NCBI RefSeq assembly: GCF_040115645.1
Contig: NC_089545.1
Span: 3,472,001-3,536,000, forward strand
Length of the DNA: 64,000 nt
Reading direction: 5' to 3'
DNA from: Euwallacea fornicatus
Taxonomy: Eukaryota > Arthropoda > Insecta > Coleoptera > Curculionidae
The notes beneath the pieces were generated by a model. The model saw only the letters and a list, made by a program, of their open reading frames with translations, was not told where the DNA came from and ran no database searches. Positions 13,101 to 28,100 of this stretch are shown here, piece by piece. Within the stretch, counting starts at the first letter, position 1, and each line of letters opens with the position of its first letter. The position numbers were made by a program, and so were the translations under genes.

Positions 13101-16100
13101 ATCTATTATTATGATAAACATTCGATAATTCGAAATCACTTCCATGATTTCAGCGATAAAGTAAAACACAAATAAGAATTTTATTAGATTTAAGACAAGG
13201 CAGTGGCGGCACGCCAAGTTTTATGAATAGAAGAGCGTCAGTTTTCGTTTAAATGTGCTTCATTTGCACACTATAAATTTATTATACACAATATAATTAT
13301 TAAAATTTGTTTCAGCCTTGACCACCACGTTGACCCCCATCACCACACAATGACCATGTCAGAGAGATTAACGTGGACTGGAGAGAGAGCAGAAGCCAAA
13401 AGACTAAGAATGGATATTAAAGTGGAAAACGAAGAAGTAAACGACAATTACTGCTTCCCAGATTCCGCTTTACAATGTAAAGATAACCTCTCGTAAGTCG
13501 ATTTGTGCGGGTCTTGCTGGCCAAACTAAATTCAATATTGTTGGCAGATTAATTAGAACTGTTCCGGGAGGTACGATACCATCCCTAAGTTTATCGGGCA
13601 ATTCGAGTACTCCACCGGGAAGGACAGTACCTCGTTGTGCGCCGGTGATTAGTAGACAGGCGCCTACGGCCCCAGTCGCTTTAAGCACACAACTCACATC
13701 TGCGTCACGTTTTAGTAAGTTGCTCTTTGTTGAATTAACGTTAATTAGGTGGGTAGGCTTACCTTCAAATACACAGATGCAGTGTAGTAGGTATACAATA
13801 TGCCAATAAACACGCTGAGGTCGACATCTCCGCAGCTTGTTGTTTTTTTTACGCCTCTGAACTTAGACACTAAACTAAATTTAAGTCGTGTATAATATGT
13901 GTAATTGCTGAAAAGTGATATTTCCAAAGTAAAACAATTCGGATCAGTTCATTGCATAGAAGAATGCTCGTAAAATATTATTTACGATGTAGTTAACGGC
14001 ACAACGGAGCGTAAATGATATTTATCTGCGCAAATTTCTTCGTTTCGTATGACTTCTACAAACATGCAAATTGAGAACCTATGATTCATCCACTTTAAAC
14101 AGGTTTGCGATTAATAACACCGCATGATTGATCTTCCACTAGCCCGGATAGGTCGTGTTTCCACGTACCTCTTTACTGTGAACTAAACAACATTTTGTGG
14201 AGGGACTCAAAAAAGTCTGGAAGGTAAAAGGTGAACTGAGCCCTGAAAACGCAAACGTTCTGTGGACGTGTAGAATCATTTTGCAAGTCTATTTACGTTA
14301 AATATGGTGTATAATATATAGGGTATTTCATGCAAGCAGGCCAATAACTTTCCCTGATTTAGGGTGAGCTTTTTATATAAAGTAAAATATCTTTTTTATG
14401 GCATTTGTTCTGGGCTATGGAAATATATCATTTTAGACTGATTATCTTATCGAAAAAACATTATTTGGACGTGTGTCAAAATAGAATGTTTTTCCTAAGT
14501 TAAGGTTTCCTATTTATTTATGCTTTAACTTGAGAGCTAGAAAGAGTCTGACCTTAATAATTCGTCTCAGGTGGCACGCATAAGCTGTGTTCCAACATCC
14601 TTTTCCTTCGTAAATTCGAGGCTACAGTTTCTGTTAATGCTATTTTCGATTTCTAGTGACGATTTTAGAAGATAAGGTTTATTAAGGCACTATGATCAAA
14701 CAGCTCCAAATTCCAATATTTAACAATTCGGTTCCCCCTATGGGATCTCGAGAATTTGCGAGATTCAGTCTTTCCTTTAGCCCTGTCCTCACGACCGTTC
14801 GAACTTTTCTCTTCGAGGGTGCTGTAGTTTTTTTGGGGTATTTATTTTCCCCTCGGGCTGAAAATGATAAATAAATGTCTATTACAATAAATTTCAAAAA
14901 AAGCTTCAATATATTCCGCTGAAACTTGCCTGGACAATGCTCAATCTTAGGATCACAGTTCAAGTTAATGCATTTTTGATTATTGAGAGATGTATTCACC
15001 GCAAAGTAAACATATCGAAGACAACGAGCATCAAATAATAACATCTTTGTTTAATTACGTGTTATCTTACATTTAATGTCACAGTTACACGCTTTTTATT
15101 TAGATTTTGTTCACCATATCGCATTTAAGGACGTCATTTTTTTACTGTTTGTTCGAATTCTACATAATTATTTCATCCTTATTAAGAATAAATTCCACTC
15201 GAGTCTCTTCCGTAAGCTACACAAATTCCATGTCATACCTCGAAAATGATTAATTTAAGACTTGCCGTCAGATTTTCAGCTCAATTGGAATGAATATATC
15301 AGATATTTTCGCCTACATACTGGAAGTATTTTGATGTTTTCCCAAGGTATTCGAGGCATTTCTGAGGTATTTGGACGTACAAGAATTCGTCAGCGATCTA
15401 CCCTTCGAGATATATCGCATTCCCCTGTACCTGCCCTCTGTTCGGCTTTACCCCTAAATATCGGACCGTTCAAAACTCAATCCTCAGCAAATTTTCCAAA
15501 AATCCTTGAAACTCGTCATACTCGGTACAGGCAGGCGATGTTCCCAGGTACCTTTTCACCGGACACTCTGAGACTCACAGTTGGGTGATAAAAAAAAAAA
15601 TTTTGTCCTGAAAATCTTCGAAACAGGGAATTCTTATGTCAAATTTCAGCGATTGATTCCCTGGGCCATTTTGTGAAGAAAAGCGAACATGACTGTAAAA
15701 CTGAATTGTCCTAATAGATTACCAAAAGATACTTTGTATTAAATAGAATTGGATCGGCCGACTTGGGAAGATAACGAGCCATGTTCCTTGAACTGTATTA
15801 AAGCAATTAGTCTGAGACGTTCTTATTTTTCCGACCTCTGTAACTTAAAACACAACGCTGATAATTGCAAAAATATTTAATTTATTTATAAATACTTACT
15901 CTGTAGATACCAGACAAGGGCTAAAGTCCTAGTTCGTAAACGGTTGTAGTCGAACTTGTGATGTAACGACGGTTTAATCAAATGAAGACATGGTATTATT
16001 TACGTTGAGGTTTTTGGATCAGCCTTTTAAAATTATGTAGGTTTAACTTTTAAATCAATTATCTAAAAGGGTTAATATAGCCATAAGAAATACATTGACC

Positions 16101-19100
16101 GTATCAGTTGTTTACATTAGTTTTAGCCTGTATTATTTACGGTTTTTTGAATATATCACGCCGTTTTTTTTTGTTTTTTTTTTTTTTTTTTAAATTAAGA
16201 TCGGTTATATTGGCCCACGGCCGATATATAATTTTTCTGTTTAAAGGTGATGTAGCACTAACGATAGTAAAACAGCCCGAACAGCAGCACAGGGCACGTT
16301 ACCAAACCGAAGGCAGCAGGGGTGCCGTAAAAGATCGGGAAGGCAATGGATTTCCCATTGTTCAATTGACGGGATATTATAAGCCCGCGGTGCTTCAAGT
16401 AGGGTCACGTTTCCGTGACATGGAGGACTCCTTTTTAACGCAGAAATGTTGCAGGTTTACATTGGAACGGACGTGGGAAAAGTGACGCCTCACATGTTTT
16501 ATCAGGCCTGTAAAGTGAGTGGCAAGAACTCGACTCCTTGCGTTGAAAAGAAGATTGAAGGGACATGCGTGATCGAGCTGGCTCTCGAACCAGCCAAAGA
16601 GATGTGTGCCACGTGTGACTGCGTGGGTATCCTCAAGGTAAATTTATCCTTAAATAAATATATATATTTAGGTGTTTATTATTCAATGGACCTGCTCTAT
16701 TTAAACCTGTGTCAGATTTAAAAGATTTTTGTCAATGTTAAATTACCAATTTTTTTCTTTCCCCATCGGCTCTATTGAAATCACACGACACACAAATTTT
16801 GTCTGTTCTGCCTAACGCGACCAATGCTACGATATTTTTTTTCAGGAAAGAAACGTAGATGTCGAACACCGGTTTCCAGAGCAACTTGGCAATCGGAGTA
16901 AGAAAAAATCTACTCGGTGTCGCATGATATTCAGAACCACCATCACACACGATAATGGCAGTACGGAGACTCTTCAAGTGTGTTCACAACCTATAGTATG
17001 CAGTAAGTGTATTACTTCTTGCATTTATTATCACCCCCGAATCAAAGTTACCGAAGCGACGAGACGACAATGATGATTGTTAAAGTAGCCGAAGGTTGGG
17101 TTTGGTCACCGAACCCTAACTTAACTCATAGAGAAAAAGTTTTTTTATGTTAATAGTAAATGTAAACTTCCACCGTACGTACCAACTGTTTGGTGTTTGC
17201 CACTAATTCAATAATCCATCGATGTGATGAAGTTAGATGTAGTTTAAGTAACTATAAAAGGAATTATCGATCTCTGGCATGCATTTATGTTTGCCTAACC
17301 TATAAAATCAAGTTATAGTGTGTTACGAAACACCGTCAGCACTGAAGCTATAAATATAGTTCTATTAACATCCTGTAAAACCAGGTACAACCAGAACGTT
17401 GTTAAGGCATTACTTTTATAACTTATTAACAGCCGGGACGAATAATCTCATTCCCAGTTGTTATTCGAGTAACAGTTTTAACCTGACTTTATTTCATGGT
17501 TTTAAAAATGTGTTAATTTTGTGTGCGTTACAAATATTTAACAGCCACTCGATTTGCCAGCATTTTTGTTTAGGAACCATAATATCCAACAACATACCGT
17601 GTAGAGGTGGTTACTCATTGTTTACCGACACATTTTCGGCAATTAAAATTGAATTTACTAAAACCTGAAATACTTTAAAAAAAAGTAATGCGAATAATGA
17701 GGTTATTTTTGAAAGTGCTAACAAAATGTACCATCTCAAAATCTGGCTTGAAAAACACTTCTGGTTCGTATTTGGTGTCAGACATTCCCCCGTAAAGAAA
17801 AACAGTTTTATTTGAAGCAAACCAACTTTTTCGTGAGTGTTAACGATGATTTATTGATAAATGTGTCACGATATTAATTAGCCCCAATGTGGTGATTAAT
17901 GACTAAAAGTTGAGTTTAGGAATTGCCAAGCGAGATTTTATTGGAATAAGTAATTGGGAGTTTGTTAGGAAGTTCTCGCATTTTTATGTCTTAATTTGGC
18001 TGCGATATTCTCTGAAGTATAGGTAAATATTTAAATCTTCAAGTCAAAATGAAAATAAAACCTTTGGGTTGCCTCGGCACACATACCTCACAAGACAAAC
18101 AATTTTCATCATATGTGCTCGCCGATTCCAAGTATTAAACGCAGTCAAATTTTTATATTGTATTAACGCCTGATCACAACATTAACACAACAGCTGAAGT
18201 GTTAGTTGGAATAACAAACCCTAATGTCGTACTAATGAACGCATCGCATTCATTTATAACAACCAAAAAATTTAACGCTATTCTAACTTTTAAATAATTA
18301 GGAACTTGAAGTACTACTTACAAGGTCCTGACTTTAATTGAATTCAATGTCTTTTTTATTAATAGTTTATTTTCCTGTCCATAATGCGGGGATAAGGCGA
18401 GGGCGACAAAATTTTTGATGTGTGGATTTTTGGTTTAATGAAGTCGTCTGGATTCTATATTTATTCTGGATATTTGAGAAGGTATTTTAAGCACCGTCAT
18501 TTACAAGTCTGTTTGTGTAGGGTCTTAAGCGCTTTCAGCCGATTAGTTCGGGCTATTTTTTAAGGCAATTGCTCATGCAATTATCTGATAAATTTCATGA
18601 GAAAATATTGATTTTTTTTAATTTGGATTTGGATGAAACGATCAAGTTAATGGGGATCATCAGTGTGTCCGTGGTTCAGCTATTTACCAATACATATCGG
18701 AGATTCTGTGTAATTAATCTGTGTTTACAGCTCAACCTCCTGGTATCCCGGAAATCTGTAAAAAGTCTTTGACATCTTGTCCGGCGAGTGGCGGTTTGGA
18801 GCTGTTCGTGCTCGGCAAGAACTTTTTGAAAGACACCAAAATCTTCTTTCAGCAGTTCGAAGATGGGCGCGTTTGCTGGGAACAAGCCGTTGCGCCCGAC
18901 AAAGAATACTTGCAACAAGTAAGTAATTTTTACTCGAGAGCCTTTACTAGATAGAAAAAAACTGTTTTAATGAAAATTGATCAGAAAAAGTAAATAAATT
19001 TTGAATACGGAAAAAAATTCGAATCTTTCGGCAAACGTTATGTTATTTTATAAGATTTTGTCTGGACATCGCATTGTTATTCTAATATAAATTATTTTCT

Positions 19101-22100
19101 GTTCCAGACACATTTCGTGTGCGTTGTACCGGCTTACCGCACGTCCAACATAACCGAGCCAGTGCTGGTGCGGTTATGTGTGGTTTCGAGCGGTAAAACT
19201 AGCGAATCACATCAGTTTGTATATACCCCCGTGAACGGGACAGTCAGCGGTAAGCATATAAAATGTTCCATGGCTACAATTTTTATGAAGGATGGCTTAA
19301 TAAGTTGCCTTCACTGTTTTTGCCTGATAGCACTGCGTGTTCGTCGTCAAAATAGTTCCAATATATTATTTAAAGGTACATTTACGAGATATTTGAGGGG
19401 ACCACAATTCTATCTATTTCAAAGTAAAATCGTGTTAACCACATTGTAAAAGAATAATAGGTAATTCTATCATAATAAAAAAAAAATGAGCAACTGAACC
19501 ACAAAATACCGCAGAGATGTACAGAGGTCATTGATGAGGAAGGAAGAATTTTTGTATGTACCGTTTGTCTTTTATAAAGTTACTTTCAGAATATATGTAT
19601 GTAGCTCTGACTGACTTCTGTGTATCGTGTGCGATGAACATTTTTTTTAACAAAATTTTAGTCTTGTTTAATTTATTATCATATTATAGTAGCTTAAACA
19701 CCAATGTCAATGTCTTCGCTGGGCCGCTCTCAAAGCTTGAAGTTTGTCGTTGCCATTTGAGTTCCCTCAAACCCCTGTTTGTCGGTAAGGCAAGTTATAT
19801 ATAGAGTTTATGTTTTCAAACTTGTTGGAGTTAAGTTGGCGGTAGGAAATTGTAAATAGGAAGTTTTTAGTATATTTTGCTAATAAAAATGTGGGGAGAA
19901 TCTACTCGGATTCTGCCTTTGAGCGAATTGTCTGATCACATCTATCTTTCAACCGATTAATTTTAATCGCTATTGACATAAAACAAGTATTAGCGCATTT
20001 GCTTTTACTAAATCGGTAAAGTTTCAGTTTAATGTCTGGAATGTACTCTTGGCACAGAACTTTCATTTAACTCGTAGAAAATTATGATTTTGTGGCAAAT
20101 GTTTGACGCTGATAGATGTAAGTAATAAATATTTCAGTTTTTCAGTAATTTACCAACCAAACCAGTGTTTCGTCTTTTGTTGTGTTTTCTGTTTGGGTCT
20201 GATTTTTATGCTTTTAGCTATTTAGCTGAGTATATAATCCGAAACTCAGTGGTCTCTATAATCTCAGACAAATGATCCATTATAACAGACCCATCGATAT
20301 ACTGTTAATGAACTAAAATTTTTCTCATAGAACGCCGGAGCACCATCATTAATTATCCACAAGTTTTTCAGAGTCCTGTCTCATATATTTTGTCCTTGAC
20401 GATCTTTTGTTATCAAAGGTTATGAAAAAACTAGAAAAACTAATTATCTTTCGAGAAATGTCAATTAACGGAGCCAAGATAGTGAAGTCAACATCGCAAT
20501 ATTAAGTCACTCTCAACAAGCATGAACACTAACCGTATGAGTGGTGATATGGGGGCAGCTTAAGATTTTTCATTCTCTTTTTTACCATACAAGAAATGAA
20601 TTTTTCCTCAGTTGTTCTTTGGCTGCTTTCTTGTCGAGGGCGAAGGTATAAAATCGTTTCCCTCTGTTGGATTAAATCTGACACCTACACTCTAGCATTT
20701 CAAGTGTAGTATTAGTTTCCCTTTTACTACTTTTGGAAAATTTATGCTGTTTGAAAGTACGGATTTCAAAAACGATTCAGGAGAACGATTTTATATCTTT
20801 TCATTTACATTTTTGTAGTTTTAAGGTGGCAAATCGTGTACTATGTGTGGGTTTAGAATGAATATATACCTGAGAATATTTAAACGCGAGGTATAGAGCG
20901 AGTAGATGATTGCGTGAGCACATCGGCGGAAGGTAGGACAATATTTCTGATTGCTGTAGTGCACGATTTGCCGCACGTTCCTTTGGGCTACTTTATCATT
21001 ATTGAAGAAAAAAGAAACGAAAACAAGTATATCTGGAAAAGTTCTCTATTAACAAAAGTATAATTGCAGTAGGTGTAAATGTAAACGTACTAGAAATATA
21101 TGAATAGCGTCTATGATAATGTAGCCTTAAAAAGTTTTTAGTGGCTTTGGAGCAGAACTTTTTCAACTTGCATTTTTGTGTTTTATTTAGGAAAGAAAAT
21201 CTCCGCCCAACGATATTTTAATCACTGTTATTTTTCATTTTTGTTGTGTAATCTTTTAATGAAATATGTATGTATTGTACAATATTTTATTGAAATGTAC
21301 TTATTTTCTTTGAAATGTATTTATTTTTCGAACAATTTGAAATGTAATTATTTAAAGAAATATTTTGTATATTTGACTAAATTGTTGATCTCCCAATGTA
21401 TTAACTTCTCTCAAAGCAACGTACTCATCTGATTTTTTCTTGTTGTGTGAAACTCTATATTTGTTGTAATGCAAAATTTTTTGACTGACTTAATTAATAA
21501 CAGTAATACTGGACAAGTAATATTGTTATTAGCTCATAATGGAAATAGGTTTTTATCAAACAACGACAATTTCACTAATTTCATGCTGAGTTATTCAATG
21601 ATCTATACTCTAAAAATTTGCGCAAGGGATTAAAATAGAAACTTGGTGATTACAGCTTACTTCCTACGCCATTTCACAGCTATAGAAGAAATTGATATAA
21701 TCTGACGTATTAGTTAGAAATATATTTAAAGTTTTTAACGTCATGGCCAAAAAATCTGCAAAATTTTTCATCGTTGGAATGAAGTCGTAGGCAATAGGGA
21801 TTTATTTTTGTTTTTGTATAGGGATTTCAACCACATCTGTTTTTCGAAAACATTGTGGGAGTTGAGAAATGGTTTTGGTACGTAAATGGATTTCTTGGAG
21901 CGAGATTAATTACACGAATATTATAAAAGTACGTGGCACAAACGTCAAAAATATCATTATATCGGTATGTAAAGATATAAATTTCATAAGACAACACGTT
22001 GGCGCACGAATCCAAATTTGCAAAACTGAGAGCAAAGCGATGAGCTGGCATGTGCGCTAATGGTCTTAGCAAACGTGTATCTTATATTATTTTTTCCATG

Positions 22101-25100
22101 GAAGTTGAACAATTATAGTATGAACTCGAAAATAGTGACAAATTTGAAGTTTCTATTAACAAGCAACAGGAAAAAATAATTATAGCAGTACGGTAATATA
22201 GTGCAATCAGTCGTATTTTATGTGGAAATATGTTGATCTTTATTATGCCACTATTGTCGCATATAGCACACATTTATTACGGCCTTGGGATTTATGGTAA
22301 TAAATCTAGAGTTTTATTGCAGCACAATTTCCTATATATTTTGATAGTATATTAAACTTATCGTGGTTACGAATCAAGATAGTAGGTATCTACAAAATCT
22401 GTAAAATTAATGCATTTTTATCCTCTCAATAATTCTGATGGAATCACCAAGGATTAGTAATTTTTATTACTTATTTTAAGTAACATGCAGGTAGATGAAT
22501 ACCATGCTTCAATCTTGAAGAAATTCTCACGCGGTCAGAACATTTTGCAATTACCCGAATATTGGCTCGAGCAATCGAGCACCCCCTATATATTTTTTTA
22601 TTAATGTAGGAGATTTTTACACATTTTATTGACAAATCTCAATTGCGTTTGCTTTTTCCACTTTGTCTCATACAGCGTACAGGCTATGTATCCGCAATGG
22701 GGCAGCCTGTCGACGTCTACTCTCAGCCTGTGGTGCCTAAGATGCGTCGATGCGTTCGTCATTCAGGTTCTAGTTTTACGGGTACTTAAAAATAAAATAC
22801 ACATCATATTACACTCACAATACACAGCACTACACACCCACTCATGTTGACCATACACACCCGACAAACAGGTACATCCTTCGCCTTCTTATAGAAACTT
22901 GTAGCGTCACTCGTTTAGTCCGATTTACTATATTTCATCCTGTATGAACTTGCGCCACTTAATTTATAGGATTAGGTAGTGACTTGTAAGGATATTTTAA
23001 TATTGTCTCGTTTGTCGAATGTTTCAGTGTAATTTCGTGTTAAAATATTCTTCCAAGTTTTTTTTCACCTTTGTAAACTTAGCGTCTAGGGTGAACGTGA
23101 CTCCATCGCTTCCGAAATTTTGAATATTCGCATCCTGAATGAGTGAGTTTTTTAAATTGCAATTTTTAGCTGGCATTGCTCATTTGCTTACGCAATTTTT
23201 AGATTTTAAATAGTGCGAAAAATTGCATATTTAAGGATTAGACACACAAGTTTCTATAAAAGGAGCTGGATTAGATTAACATTCTCTACATTTCTTAGAT
23301 TAGGTTGTCATAAAAGAAATGAAAATCGCCTAGCTAAAATTTGCCTTTTGTTGGGCGAAAATAACGTACTCACTCCTGGAACGGCGCTGCAAAAGAGCAA
23401 ATTTAGTCTTCGAGGATGTCAAGGGTATTAATTTTAGCATTTGCTTTAATTTCAGTTGGTTTATTTCCTTGATATGCTCGACGAATAAGTCGGCATTACA
23501 CATCTCATACATATGACACATTTAACACCATAAACAAGCGAAAACCTATTATTAAACACACTTACTTTAAAATGTTATTTTATAATTATTTTGCGAATTT
23601 GGTTGTAAGTTTTCCCAAACATTTTCCACTCTCCAACGTTTTTATATGCAGCGAAACCACTTTTTAGGGCTGTCTTAAGGAGATGCGGGGCGATCCCTCC
23701 GGGGCATTGAGCAATTTTTTCTTTTCAGGTAGACGTCTCGACGATTACCCTGTATACGACCCATAATGTTCACGCATGGCGTGGTTGTGATGATTATAGT
23801 ATGCAAGATTTTAGGTTTATTTTAAATCCATCATATCCTTATCCAATGAAATATCCTTCAAGAATCCTCTCTACGAATTAACTTTTAGTTTAATGGTGGC
23901 TGAAAGGTGTTAATACGCTTTGATTTTGCAAAACGAAGTTTTACAATTTTCATTTTTCTATATTTTTGAACGTGCCTTATGAAGATCGATTCAACCTTTA
24001 CATCTACATAAAATTGGATTTACTTAACAATGTATTGAACTGCACCATTCCCAATTTTAATTTAGAACTTGGTTAATATCGATGTGAAAATTAATAATAA
24101 AAATAACATTATTTTACTACCGATTGAAAGAAATACACATGATAGTTTTTACCGTTCATTCTTCTCCGTAGATTACTTATGACCAACCCCAATAGGGTTA
24201 ACTGATTTCTGAATTATACTTGACATTATCCGAATTGTATTAGAAGGTTTTGTAATTAGGATTGGAAATAGTGTAGCAATCGGGAGAGAAAATATGATTA
24301 AAATAATAACCAGCTATTAATTCGATTTCCTAGTTTTGGAATTGCATTGACAGCTATCATTTGCACGTGCATTCGTCTTTTTATGATTGTTGTCGATACA
24401 TGTTTCCTTATAGGAATACAAGAATTTCAGTTCATTTATTCAAGTATAGATACTAAAGAAAGTTACACAGGATTGCGACAAAAAAACACATCACCCCTCA
24501 AAATTAAAAACCGGATTTAATAGAAAATCAATGAAACTCATCAATTTTTTTCCATATTTCATATTTACAGTGTGGTCCAGAACATGCAGCCACCGCCGTA
24601 TATGAATGATTTTTTTTATTAATTATCCAGTTTTCGGTTTATAGCGGGGATGTCTTGCATAGAACTCTGTATACGTCCAACTTGAGAGTGCAATGTGTTG
24701 GTGCACTGTTTCATGACACTTTTATCTTAACATATTATTATTGAACTGAAATGCGTAATTTCGTTTCGCAAAACATTCCGCTAATTTAACTTTGACAAGT
24801 TTCACGTTAAGTAAGACTCGTTTAATAATACATTCATTTATCTGATTAGTCAACGCATCGTTTAAGGATAGCGCGGAAGTCCTTAAGTAATTTTCCTACG
24901 AGCGTGCGACAAAGTTGGTTTTCCCTGAGCATTTGCCAGCTAAAAGTAGAACTCTAACAAAATCTGTTAGCGCACACAAGATTTGGCATTGGTTTGTGGG
25001 CAATCGCACAGGGCGCAAGTGACATGCGTGCGATAAAACTTTTTACCACATTTCAATATTTATTTGTATTTACATAAGACAACACGTTAACAATTATATG

Positions 25101-28100
25101 CTCGTAGGAAGAATATTATACGTATATTGAAATCTCTTCAACGATCAATTCTATATTGCACATATTAACGTCCTTATTTGGCTTTCATCTCAATGTTTTC
25201 GTACACTGTCTTTCTTGCGGTGACTGACCTATTTGTCGTCAGGGCTATCATTATTGACTAGAACATCCCCTTTAACCGGTGCTGAGGCACTTCACAGTGA
25301 AACGTTGATATCACCGGTTATTGGTAGCGCTATCCATTTTCCGTTTTAACCGGAATTCAAATTAAATCATTCACTATTTTTTAAATGTCCACTCTACCTT
25401 AATGGGGCTTGCTTATTGTTTTGACCTATACCTTGTTCATCTGATGTTTTGTCCTAGTTCCAGAGCCAGTAAATAAGCCCTGAGCATATTAAATTTAGTA
25501 ATTTTATATTTTTAGACAAAAAATTCATATACAGAACATTAATTTAGTGTTATATTAATTCCAAATTAACATCGTCGAGGAATGTTTCTGATTAGATCGT
25601 CAGTAGCCTGATGACAAGATGTAGAATTGTGTCTCGATGAGCGTTTACATAAAGAGAAATTGTACACAAAAACGCATCACTTCTCCGACCAGTTCCTATT
25701 CCAGTCCCAGGTTATAATTGATCCGTCTTTCTATCGATCCGCTTCCAGGATAGTTATCAAATTAGTTTCTTTTCCGGATTATTTCCAAACCCTAATGTTT
25801 CTAGAATCTAGTCTCAAATCAAATCTTGATTAATCGGTGAAGAAGACATGAGCGCAATACTCTTTTTGCCAATTTACGTACTGTTCTGTCCATTCTAATC
25901 GGCATGCGAGATCGTCGTGCAATAACAGTGGACAACGAGCATGTAATACTCAACCTTATGCAATCTGTCTCTTAAAACACATACACAGTAGGCGAACGAA
26001 CACAACTGAACCATACGTTTGATTATAAGCGTGTGCTATTGACCGTACGTTAGACTGGAGACGTGTTTTCTTTCGGTCGTGTTCGATCGTTTGGAGGTAC
26101 ATCAAAAAAATTCGTTCATGTGGTCAGCAATGTGTAAGCGCATCTTGACACTGTATGAACGAACCGTAAAGCGAACATAAACAAACTCACATGTTCGATG
26201 CTTTTGTGATCACTACGAACGAATGCAAGCGAAAGAACACGTTACATATACAGTGAGCATACACGTACACATTGCCGAACGCTTGCAAACCTCGAGCAAA
26301 CGAATATTCGAGCCATTTGCTTATTAGGTATAGTTGTTTATTAGGTAGAGAGGTTTCTTACGTTCTTTAGTTTGTCCAAATGTTAGCCTAAACTATTTAC
26401 GCATTCATATTTATACTATTCATTTGTCCCACGACTCCTATATACTAGGGCTATTTTTACGTATGAACACTGTGTAAACGGAATGAGTCAAGCTTGTTAC
26501 AATTTGTGTCGGTCGAACGATTGGGGCGTCAATATTGTGGGTCACGTCTATCAAGCCATGGCAGCAATTATGTCATGTGAATTTTTATTATTATTATTTT
26601 TAATAAAGTAAAAAATTGCACTAAACATAAAAAAAAATCGATGTTTGGCTTGAGTGGCAAGTCCTCCCTTTTGCAGTGGCTAAGCTGGCGGCATTAGTTA
26701 ATAAGTATGCGAACTGTCTCGATGAAAGGATCTAATACGTACTTTGTATTTTGCAGCTCATGTGGACGCCCATGCCCAGCATGCCCAAACATTTAAAGGG
26801 GCATTGTGGAACTCCACGTTTCACAAACGCCAACAAGACTTGGACATGATGCCGCCGCCGGAGACCAGTCTGGTGCCTCTGGCTACTAGACGTTCTTCGG
26901 TTAGCTTGCCCTCGACTAGTAACTCTCGTTCTCCCCCGTTAAAACAAGAATATGTCGACGAAAATAGCCAGAGCTCCATGTCCGACTCGATGGATGGCCA
27001 TAGCCGTCGATATCGTTTGATATCTGAGAGTTCTCTCGACGTGAATCATGACTCAAACCTATCGATGATCAACGACAACTCTGTCGATTTAATGCATCAA
27101 GACTCCCTAATGAGTCACCTAAGTGATAACTCCAACCTCAGCGTAAATGAGGAAAGCGTCAAAATGGTGCGCTGTGATTCTGTTAGTACGAACGATAACG
27201 CTGTTATGAGCGAAGGACATTCAATTCACCCAGATATACCACTCCCGTCAACGATGCCAGTCGAAAAGGTCATGGATTTACGAATGAAACTACCAATGAA
27301 CTCCAATGTTACGGACTTTGTTACTACAGCATCGTCAATGGTCCTGTCAACCCTGAAAAGGTTCGGGATCGAACATCCGACTGAGCCTCTACCTCCTCAA
27401 AGTGCTCAAAGTGTTGAAACGTACCTGACTAATATAGAATCGAAGACGTCTTTACTTCCATTAAATGTTGCAAACAAGGTTAACGAAGAAAAAATAATGG
27501 CTATGTCCAGTATGATGGCATCCCAACCAACTGTGTTCCCAGCTTCTCAGCAACCATTCCTGTCGGAATCGGATTCCATCAGGACCATTGCCAAGTCGGA
27601 AGCCGCAGCTATTGCCGAACAAATTATGACTGGAACTACCACTACCTCTAATGCCTGCACCACATTGACTACCTCATTGGGAGGTAGCATATCTACTCCA
27701 ATCAACGCAGAAAAGCTTGACGAACTTCTAAACACCACTTTGGAATCTCACATCGGGACCAATGCCAAAACTTCGCCGTTGTCAACTAGTACGACGTTAG
27801 ATCCCATTGTAACGACTCGGGATATGATACTCGTAAGCGAGTCGTCTCTGTTGGGACCTCCAGTAATCAATACGTCACCGCTTCTGAGTTCACAAAGCTC
27901 TCATTCTCCGGAGACAATTCTGAATACTCAATTGTCACCGAGTGTGATGTGTCGAAGTTCGCCGTCGGTGCACGCCGAGCCTCTAACGAGTGCCTCATTA
28001 TCGGCCATGTGTATAGCCGCCAATACAACTGACTCAAACTTGTTGCCTTCATCAATTCCTGCCAACCATTCGCCACTACTGCCAGCAGTAGCCAATCCCG

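Larger units (their letters stand above)
7268..13315. other. NFAT intron with MITE, hairpin, direct repeats and a possible nested mini-gene
   Basis: This 6 kb intron holds a MITE at 8562-8928, a perfect hairpin at 9121-9146 and a diverged direct repeat at 11475-11564. At 12172-12631 a TATA-like box, an initiator-like tcagtt, a 64-76 codon frame and an AATAAA lie in order. No known protein family is recognised in the intron. Confidence 0.6.
19250..26756. other. Large NFAT intron (7.5 kb)
   Basis: Apart from the candidate cassette exon at 22683-22781, no coding exon is supported. An inverted repeat at 20828-20972 and a small one at 25273-25320 are visible. A patch at about 25900-26300 is rich in cgaacgaa/ttcgttc strings, including pairing arms at 26110 and 26154, and differs in composition from its surroundings. 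It looks like a repeat element. Confidence 0.6.

Noticed and set aside
13470..13697. Minus-strand 75-codon open frame
   Set aside because: It is the shadow of the NFAT exons at 13316-13492 and 13548-13714 plus the 55-bp intron; the plus strand gives a better family fit.
16399..16454. Reading through as NFAT coding sequence
   Set aside because: The run GSRFRDMEDSFL interrupts a highly conserved Rel-domain stretch and is bounded by GT and AG; it is a 56-bp intron.
21178..21432. 84-codon plus-strand frame
   Set aside because: Dominated by Tyr, Phe, Leu, Asn and Lys from AT-rich repeats (atgtatttattt); no family resemblance.
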